Positions 56,487-64,000 of a DNA stretch of 64,000 bases are shown in pieces. Position 1 is the first letter of the stretch, and each line of letters starts with the position of its first letter. The stretch is from the NCBI GenBank assembly GCA_004369085.1, contig ML210274.1:1-64000 (forward strand), in the 5' to 3' direction. Under the pieces are notes generated by a model. That model was not told where the DNA came from and ran no database searches. It was given only the letters and a program-made list of their open reading frames with translations. Source of the DNA: Coprinopsis marcescibilis (taxonomy: Eukaryota > Basidiomycota > Agaricomycetes > Agaricales > Psathyrellaceae). Position numbers and translations under genes: made by a program.

Positions 56487-57159
56487 ATGGACCATAACAG
56501 TCCAGAGACGGCGCTAATCTCCAACATTCTACACGACTTCACACGGGACTGGCTCATGCAACTACAATCCGATCGATACCACCTCAGCCACATACCCGGA
56601 GGCACTAATGATACACATGCCATCCCCCCTGGCTTCCCCTTTACGTCCACAGAACTCCGCACAGTCTTTCACTGGATTCAAATCATCCCACACCCAACCA
56701 TTTATCACCTCTCGGAAGAGAGACGCATGGCGTACCGCGTCGCGTTGCGATATCACCATGAGATGAAAAGTTGGGTCGCATTCTGCGGTGAGTAATCCTT
56801 GTACTTTCCACCAACATTCTATCGTCGATTCGTTCGTCAGTTCCACAACTTCCATTTTGAGTTCTGTAACCGTTTTCAACTGACCAGTTGCCAATTAATG
56901 ATGTACAGGAAACTTTATACTTGCAGACCTGCGCTTGAGACGGGAGGTTGAGAATGATGATGATAATGTCGCTCGGATTACGTCAGATATGGTTTTGAAT
57001 GGCCTCGCGATGTCCGTTATTCGACGAATGCCATTGATCTTGGTGGTTACATTCCGCGTGCGGATTGAGCCCTTGCGAGACCCGGCCAATGTAGAGGTCG
57101 TGGAGCTGAGGCAGGAGGACGATACACTTTTACAGACATTGGGTTATCACTATATCTAG
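56487..57159 (+). CDS. Hypothetical protein
   Basis: Two exons (56487-56787 and 56927-57159) give 177 aa from MDHNSPETALISNILHDFTR; an upstream in-frame ATG at 56157 would add 110 residues of doubtful sequence. The start at 56487 has an A at -3 and begins the ordered part. The middle (GFPFTSTELRTVFHWIQIIP) and the end (ARITSDMVLNGLAMSVIRRM) look folded. No domain recognised. The 139-bp intron is longer than the local norm. Confidence 0.5.
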
Positions 57160-57652
57160 AAATGATGGTTTTACGCGCCGTTGTGTACGAGGTTCAGTCT
57201 CTTCAACGTGCATTCATGTCTAGAGTTTTAGATCAAATACCCGATAGACACACCCTTTACTGTATCATAGAAACGTGTATAGTTTATAAAAACGTAGATT
57301 GCTTCAAGGAGTGTGATTTATGGTGTGTAACTTCCGACCAAAATGAAAACATACGTAAACAGCAAGTTATTAGCGCCCAAGGATTGGGCTATATGAAGAT
57401 AATGGAGCATAGAGATAGAACAAAGGCAAAAGAACGTGGTTCGGTCCCGAAGAACCCGATGGACGGAAAACATGGCATGGACATGTGATGGACGGGAGTA
57501 TATGAGGAGGCATCTCGCCTCAGAACGTACGCGCCAAATAAAAATGGCATCACTTAATGGTACCACGAGTTGAACACAAAGGAAATAGGGGTTAGTTGGA
57601 ACGTCCACGTCCCACGAGCGAGAAACAAAGGTGAAAAAAACCAAACAAATAC
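57160..57652. other. Convergent intergenic region
   Basis: AT-rich 3' flanks of two convergent genes. A 108-codon ORF at 57162-57488 is not convincing. Confidence 0.45.
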
Positions 57653-59507
57653 TCAATGCTCTCGATGCTTGTGCTGGGTGATAGAATCCTGAATACGTCG
57701 AACCCCCTTCAATATCCGCCTCCACCAAGGTTGTTCCACCGATTTAACCCCATTCTTCCGATTTGACTCTGCCTTTGTCGTAGTGTTCGACAAAGGATGC
57801 CCCTCCCCACCTCTATCATCGTGGTGAATAACGGTAGCAGGTGGGGAACCCCGCGGTGTTTCAGGCTGTGAGTATATGGAAGGCGTCTCTCGGCCACTAG
57901 CAGAGGAGGGTAGCAACCCCAACTTGAAAAGGTTCATCGACCCCCCTGCTCCATTCGGGATGTTGATTCCGAGACCCAAATCAAGCGCCTGATGGATCCC
58001 GAGGTGACTTTCCAACCCGTTGTGAAGCTCCTCAATCTGATCGGGAGTCATCATTGGAAAATCTACGGGAGGGACGGGGAGCCCTTCATCTTTCGGTTCC
58101 GGGTTTGCAGATGGCCCAGCCTCGATGGGTGTCTGAGGCGAGGTGGAATCGGATAGAGAAGATGCGGACGGTGTCTTGTCCTTGTTTGTGGAGCCAAGGA
58201 CGGTTTTCATAATGGAATCCCAATCGTCCGATTGATCTGTACCGAGGTTGATTGGGCCAAGGGCTGGTGGAGGTTCGGAAGCTGTGATTGACGCTTCGTC
58301 TTCATCGTGTTGCGAAGAGATCGAAGTTGTGAGGGCAGGCAGGTAGTTCCATTCCGGGGATAAGGACCGTTTCGATGGGCGTACATGGGAGTCAAGAGAT
58401 GCGGGGCGGATGGCAGAGAACAGGAGACCGTCCTCGGCTACGGTATCGTCCTCTTCGGTTATGAAACCACCCCACTGGCGGTTCCTTTGACGGTCGATGG
58501 GAGTTCCTCGTCCTGTGTACTTTGTGATACCGGGCCATGAACCTCGAGACCCCGAGGGCATGGTCATCGAGGAGAGTTGAGGAGTCGAAAGCTTCTTTGA
58601 CGATTTCATTAAAGGTGAGATAGCTTGAGAAGCAAACGACCTGGTTCGCGAAATTGGGCGGTGGGCTTCGGGTGGTGGAGAGGGAGGTGGGGAAGGTGAC
58701 GCAGGAGGTAAGTGGGAGGTGGAGGGGACCGGCGAGGAGGGTGCGGATAAGCACGTCAAGTCAAGTTCGAAGTCCATGAACCCTTCAAACGTGGTTGCCT
58801 CGAAGTGCTTCGTGGAACTAGAGGCTCCCCGAGGTCGAATAGTCGAATGGTCATCGCTTCCTTCTTCCCGTGAAGCTGTAGCTTTGGCCTGTGCCTCCAC
58901 AGCTACCAAAGCATCGTGAATATCTTCTGGACGGTAGAGTAAAGACCTGCCACACATCGTAATTGGGCAAGAGGACATCGGAGGCGGGGAGACTTCACGT
59001 ACATGCTTCCGTGAACGAATGCTTCGTTTGAATGGTCTTTTTCCGTGAAAGGAGGGAGATAATTCCAGTCACGGAAAGAAAGGGAAAGCAGGGATTTGGC
59101 AGGAGGTAGAGGCGGATAGATGGGTGGGAGGGAAGCAAAAGAAGGGCCTCGAAAGCAGCTGGAGGCGATTGGGTTCAAAAATGGACCCACGGAGACTTCG
59201 GTGTACTTAATAAGACCTACTGTTCTGGAAACGCGTTGAGGTGCCCGGGAATTACGTTCGAATAGTGGTCTCTTAGCGGCGGAAAGCTTTGAACAGCTTT
59301 TGAGTTTAATAGAAGGCTGCTTGAGCTTGGAGCAACGAGGTCACGATCCTGATGACGTGGTCAGCTGCGCGACAATCCAGTAATGATTTCTATTCGGGAA
59401 GTATTGAGAAGCAAGCTAATGAGAATCAAAAACAGCACTCCTCACCACGTTGTGTTCGTGCAGTAGAAAGTGTTGGCGTCGATCGACGTGGTAGAGGAAC
59501 CGGTCAT
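57653..59507 (-). CDS. Large disordered Ser/Pro-rich protein
   Basis: The main exon is 57653-58946. It joins across a 56-bp intron (58947-59002) to an exon running back to at least about 59300 with no in-frame ATG, so the 5' end is unresolved. An ATG at 59507 (MTGSSTTSIDANTF) is one candidate start via a longer intron. The upstream exon reads AAKRPLFERNSRAPQRVSRT, FLNPIASSCFRGPSFASL and SFRDWNYLPPFTEKDHSNEA. After the junction GSMSLLYRPEDIHDALVAVE the protein is mostly low-complexity, with a folded-looking patch (MTPDQIEELHNGLESHLGIH) and a basic end (WWRRILKGVRRIQDSITQHK). The end could be an amphipathic membrane-binding helix. Function unknown. Confidence 0.65.
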
Positions 59508-60238
59508 GCGTTACATGGCAGAGATTCCCCTACATCAATCCAAGAAGACAAGTTAAAGGATACTTCAAAGACCCGACGCTCAAGCAGCGTCGATGGCTTG
59601 GTTTGAGTATAACCTCATAGGCAAGTCGAGCGCGCAATGGGCGACTCAAATTAATCAAAATCTGTATACATCTTGACTTCTCGATCGAAGCAGAGTTATA
59701 GGCCTGAAAACTGTCGGCCGAAGTGCGCCTTAATCAGCGCTGTTGAAGACCGCCTACAGCCTCACCTCAATGTCCTGGAATCCTTGACTTGATACGTATA
59801 AATCTGGAAGCACTCGGAGATTCGATGCTCAAGGCAGCTCTGAGCTCAGCTCGAGGCAAAAGGTTATTTTCAAATTGGAAAGAGAAAAGACAATTTGCAG
59901 ATGCATATCGCCGGGCTTTGCATATGTTAGGATGCAAAGATGTCGCCTCCCGAATCCATGCTTCAACGAGCTTCAATTGAATTCAACGTTCCTGTGCAGG
60001 AGTCCGGAGACTCCAACTGTGCAATATGACCTCAAGATTTCAGCTCCATCCCTGTTGAACCAGTCCTCCGTCATAGGTCTCACAAGTGGTCGGTGACCGT
60101 GTGTCTGTCATCCCAGGTCTGGTTCAGAGTCCCAGCAACGGTTATAAGAAACAGAAGCATTGTAGTAAGCCTGTTCGCCCCACATCCGCCACTTTCAAGG
60201 CGTTCATCTTTCAAAAGCCCACCGTCCTATTAATTAAC
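59508..60238. other. Intergenic region between divergent genes
   Basis: Probably promoter sequence for both neighbours. Short ORFs only. Confidence 0.4.
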
Positions 60239-61363
60239 ATGAGCAGATTTGGTGGGAAAAACAGTGGTCGACGAGCAGCGACGGACAGTACGTCTTCTTG
60301 AACATGCTTTGGAGATAGGTATTAATGAGCTTGGATCTGTAGGTTTCGGCAGGGACGATATTCCTTATGACCCTAGCAGTCAGCCTTTGTTTCATCGACT
60401 ATAGCCCAGCTCTCTTACCTTCCCTCCCACCAGACCGTGACTTCCTCGAAGATAGCAAGTCGTACTCCTCACCATTCCGTACCCTTTGTCTCACTTCGAA
60501 TCCGCCATAGATGGAAGTCGAAATGATAGTCTAGCAGGGAACGGATCCCCATACGCAGTTGACAGCTGTGAGTAGCTATCTTGCTCTGCTATGCTTACAT
60601 ATCTTCATGGACGGTCTTGAATCCAGTCGGCAATCCTGTTAATGATAGACAGGGCCAGGTCAGGCAGCCCGCCTCGGGTCCTGGATTCGGTGAGTAGCCT
60701 ACATTACATACTCCTTGAGCTACCAGGGCTAATCTGTCACCACTTTTTCAAGGATATGACAGTGACAGCGGTGGCTACGCCAACGATAACGGGAATACTG
60801 GTCGATATGACAGTCATAACATCCGCGGCGACGATAATTGTCAGATTCTCCGTTCTATTATCCAATCCATGGCTCATGGACATTGCAGATAACAGAGGCA
60901 ACAACCTGCCCTCTTCGATGAAGCGAGGCCAAGACCAGTGTACTATCTGTTCCCCTCGTCACATCAAACATACTCATTACTTATATTTATTCCTAGACGG
61001 CTTTAACGAGCCTCGCTACGATCATCCTAGCCAGAGGAATTACGACACATACGAAAGTCGACGCGGTAAGGAACCTTGCCCCTTTCTTGTTTTGACGTAT
61101 CCCTAACCCACCTCCTCTTTTCGTCTAACCTAGGTGTTGAAAATACTTCCGGGTTGCGCGATCCTCTCCAGACTGACACCCGTCAAAAAAGCAACCCCAA
61201 TCGGCACGAAAGTGGTCCTCAGGGGAGGCAGCAACCTTCCGCGTCGCACGGTGAGTTTTACCAGGCCATAGTTGGTCAACGGAAGGGAATTGACGTGTCT
61301 TGAATAGGTGGTCTCATGAGTAAGGCCAAGAACTTGATAAAGGAAGCTAAGGACATATTGTAA
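60239..61363 (+). CDS. Disordered Gly/Asn/Asp/Arg-rich protein split over ten small exons
   Basis: My model is 60239-60287, 60343-60378, 60434-60478, 60511-60567, 60627-60689, 60753-60839, 60889-60939, 60997-61065, 61134-61250 and 61308-61363, giving 209 aa. It starts MSRFGGKNSGRRAATDSFGR, passes through SDSGGYANDNGNTGRYDSHN and RGQDQYGFNEPRYDHPSQRN, and ends with a short amphipathic helix (LMSKAKNLIKEAKDIL). Every junction keeps one frame with GT-AG ends. One intron (60479-60510) is only 32 bp, so that junction is doubtful. No signal peptide. Composition resembles RNA-binding or stress-protective disordered proteins, but no family is recognised. Confidence 0.6.
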
Positions 61364-61854
61364 TGTGGAGTAAGCGAGAGGTGACATGATTTCATGAGTG
61401 CTGAAGTCTTTTGGGTGTGTGTATTGCACGATGTGGTGCAAGTGGTCAAATGGGTTACGATATTGTGTATCATATGAAGGGGGCTTTGATGGGTTAGCTT
61501 TGCGTCAAACGTTTCGTGCATTGTCCTCGTGGCGAAACTCCGGATTTGTCTTTAATAATCAAATTGTATCAAATGCTTGTACATGCTTCTCATTGACCTT
61601 GTATTGGTATTTCTAATTTGTACTGTTCGTTGGCAACTTTGATCGTTTGCATTGTACCTACGGCCACTGTGATCTCTCTTCAAAGCCCTTTGTACTAGGA
61701 ATTGATAGTACAAGGGTTGCTAGAAAATTCGATGCGGTTGACATGGAGAAACGCACATACTACAATGAGCGTGTGATATTCCTTCTTTCCGCCGTTCTTT
61801 CCCTTGGCTCACTCCGAGTGAGTGTGGGAAGCACACTGTGATCCATCCAGGGTT
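61364..61854. other. Convergent intergenic region
   Basis: About 490 bp with no supported gene. A minus-strand frame at 61809-61991 includes a hydrophobic stretch (CFGPILCLVALLVLSLLARI) in a different frame from the gene to the right, and could not be joined to it. Confidence 0.4.
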
Positions 61855-62735
61855 TCATCCAGAGCTTTCATCGACTGAGTGTTCCTCGACATGATTCGCG
61901 CGAGTAGTGACAGTACCAGTAACGCAACAAGGCAAAGGATGGGACCAAAACACTGTGTGGACGACAGACATGACATTTGGGCTCTCACCATTCTCCGAGT
62001 CGACGTTCACCCATAGCTCTCCTTTCAACACGCAGTCTCCAATACTCAGTTTACCCTCGAGCTCTGGATACTTTCTGAGCCAATCGTCTACTTCACTGTT
62101 CTGATCTCTATTCTCATCTGTTGCATATTCGTTAGAGCTCTCAATGCAGTCGAGCTCGGCGTCGAAAACACCACGCCATTCTTCGAATGCGAGTGCGCGA
62201 ACGGTCACAGGCTTCAAGACCATCCAAGCGCTTTTCTTACTGGTGGGGAGATGTTTGAGCTAGTAAGCGTGTAACAGGGCACTTAGGAGTACGTCTGCGA
62301 AGGGGTAGTAGATAATATTGTGATCGTCGCTCAAGGCTGGAGAAGGGTTCGGGCTCGCGGAGTCGAGGCAGAGGTCGATTGTTGGCAGGTCTACGGTAAC
62401 GTTGGCGAGGATACTTTCTTGTTCCTCGTCAAAGAAGAGGGGGCGGTACACTGTAAGGAGCACAATGGGATTGAGGGATGGAAGGTTTGGTTAGGCTTGT
62501 GGCTTTGCGCTGAACGGAACCTACCTGGACTTTTGCGAAGCGTGAGGTGAACGGCGGCGTTGCGTGCAGTGGAAGAGATAACGAGGACACTGGATTGGAG
62601 AATCGCATTAGCAGTCGCACCTACGATGACTCTACAGCTGGTGGCGTCTGCCCAGAACGCTGACTGGCCAAGAAAGGGGCGGAGCGTTGTCAGAACGCGT
62701 CGAACGTAGCTATCTCGCATCCTTAATATCTGCAT
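61855..62735 (-). CDS. Hypothetical protein
   Basis: Three exons (62735-62525, 62450-62276 and 62239-61855) join in frame to 256 aa. It starts MQILRMRDSYVRRVLTTLRP, continues VYRPLFFDEEQESILANVTV, and then VRALAFEEWRGVFDAELDCI and DDWLRKYPELEGKLS. The second intron is only 36 bp; without it the protein would stop at LLHAY after 133 aa. No domain recognised. Confidence 0.4.
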
Positions 62736-63595
62736 GTCTGGTCACAGACAGTCAGGGTGTAGCGTTGGAGGCCCGAAGGCAGCAGTAGCGTACTAGTAGA
62801 CGTTGACGTAAGTGAGATAGCGCAGTGGGTGGTGACCGGTGACTGGCGGATGGCGGAAGAGGGAAGTGGAGGTAAGCAGGGGCGCAGCGCGTATTTAACC
62901 CCTAATCACCCAATCTACTTTGTGGACATTCGTCACGCGTTTGTTCCTGCCGGTGCCTATACCGAAGAAAACCATCATAGCAGGTATTTATGGCGGACAA
63001 GGTGGGAGAATGTCAAGACACGGCCTGGGACGAGGGGTTCTGAGGGATAGACGTGACTGGCTCCTACCCGCCAAGGACTTGAAATCCATGAACTTTGAGT
63101 TATATCAAAGTTGTTGCTGGGAGCTTCCACTGCAAGCTATCATGGAATATGGACAAATTGCACGCTTGACAGAGATACAGTTCACCTGTGTTTCCGCCTC
63201 TGCCAATGATGCAAGATCGAGCAGCTCAAGGTCCACATCCCTCACTTCCCTGGCAAGAACAATCATGTCCGTTGCTTTGTGCATATAATATTTGATTGTC
63301 AAGGTCATACTGCGCCAATTCGACTCACGGATCACGAAGCGCAGTGTTGGCAGTGACCAAGATGCCTTAACGACAATGGAACTTGAGGTTGAGGGTCTTG
63401 ATGTTGTGGAGGAGAAGCAGTCCGAGTGGTCTGATGCGCAGGGTGAGGCTGCAGAGGCTGAAGCGAATGATGTTGACAACGGACATAGTAGGTCATATAA
63501 ACAGGGTTTCTTTGCTTAGTCACTGTCAGTATCAGCGTCCGCTACCGGCGCCAGCACCACTGGCGAGCCGTCAATCTCTAATCGACCGCCATACG
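62736..63595. other. Intergenic region upstream of NLR-6
   Basis: Overlapping ORFs on opposite strands (minus 63105-63479, plus 63292-63519) compete for the same bases and neither is recognised. The interval should include the NLR-6 promoter. Confidence 0.4.
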
Positions 63596-64000
63596 ATGTT
63601 CGCAGGATTATCATCCTTGGTGTGTGATCTCAATCATATGGATTGTTTGACATATGGCTCTAAGATTTCCTAGCGGGAGGAGAGGGAGAAAAGACGTCAG
63701 GAGAAAAGCAGTCGCAAGGCCATCGCCAGCGATCGTGCTGGGCCAGAGCGAAAGGGAGGCTTGCCCGTGAATACTGAACCAATCGCGCCCACAACTGGCC
63801 CTATCAATGTCGATCAATCTAGTGTGTCCGCAGCTTCGACGTAACGCTGGTGTGGATGCTGATCAGACTCTGAAGGCTCGCCGGAAACCGGACATACCCA
63901 AGCAACCCCACCACAAGCATCCAAGGAGATCGAGCCTACTTTCCGCATGGGAGGTTCAAGTTTGTTCGAATCACACCATATGAAAGATGACTTCGTCAGA
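63596..64000 (+). CDS. 5' end of a sixth NLR-family gene (NLR-6), cut by the window edge
   Basis: Exon 1 (63596-63619) encodes MFAGLSSL. A 54-bp intron follows, then exon 2 (63674-63821, 148 nt, the same length as in NLR-3) with the basic stretch REEREKRRQEKSSRKAIASD. After another 54-bp intron, a third exon from 63876 reads SPETGHTQATPPQASKEIE, matching the linker exon of NLR-1 (SPEMASQATSKEIKEAP). No NACHT sequence lies inside the window, so the family assignment rests on N-terminal exon homology and structure. Phe replaces Gly2, so this copy should not be myristoylated. Confidence 0.65.

Noticed and set aside
63105..63519. Overlapping ORFs on both strands next to NLR-6
   Set aside because: They compete over the same bases, neither has a recognisable domain, and no splice pattern favours one.
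1..64000. CRISPR array, operons, ribosome binding sites
   Set aside because: The intron structure shows a eukaryotic genome; no regularly spaced direct repeats of CRISPR type were seen.

Overview
The window comes from a filamentous basidiomycete, most likely an Agaricomycete. The evidence is intron-dense genes with 45-70 bp GT-AG introns, compact intergenic spaces, and families typical of that class: NACHT-ankyrin NLRs, a short 7TM protein family, and an Slm-type PH protein. I found no rRNA, tRNA, CRISPR array or bacterial-style operon by eye. All gene models were spliced by hand from the sequence and checked only for frame, splice dinucleotides and agreement between paralogues.

Layout. 2.4-5.8 kb (+): NACHT-ankyrin gene NLR-1. 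6.1-12.9 kb: a housekeeping block with PHO88/SND3 (-), an SLM1/2-like PH protein (+) and an old-yellow-enzyme oxidoreductase (+). 13.4-29.1 kb (-): an accessory array of four more NACHT-ankyrin genes (NLR-2 to NLR-5), one truncated ankyrin pseudogene, and an unrelated protein with a myristoylation-type N-terminus. 31.4-40.8 kb: a hypothetical gene, an aldehyde dehydrogenase, ATP synthase subunit g, a GFA/CENP-V-like protein and an HMG-box factor. 41-46.5 kb is gene-poor. 46.6-62.7 kb: an F-box protein, two tail-to-tail 7TM-type genes (one apparently broken), and several unrecognised genes. 63.6 kb to the right edge (+): the first exons of a sixth NLR.

Main result. Translating first exons too short for an ordinary ORF scan shows that all six NLRs share one gene plan. 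They start with a 24-bp exon of eight codons (MGAGLSSS, MGARLSSN, MGSGLSNS, MGAGLSKW; variants MKTGLRNW and MFAGLSSL) followed by a phase-0 intron. Next come one to four linker exons bounded by phase-1 introns, an Asn/Gly-rich beta-type motif exon, a helical exon, a 25-nt microexon carrying only the P-loop, and NACHT exons of 555 and 344 nt. The last exon carries five to seven ankyrin repeats. Four starts fit the N-myristoylation rule Met-Gly-x-x-x-Ser. The separate non-NLR gene at the head of the array also starts with a Met-Gly-x-x-x-Ser peptide (MGSAVSSI). I infer a membrane-anchored NLR family with modular N-termini, possibly working with that protein; function is untested.
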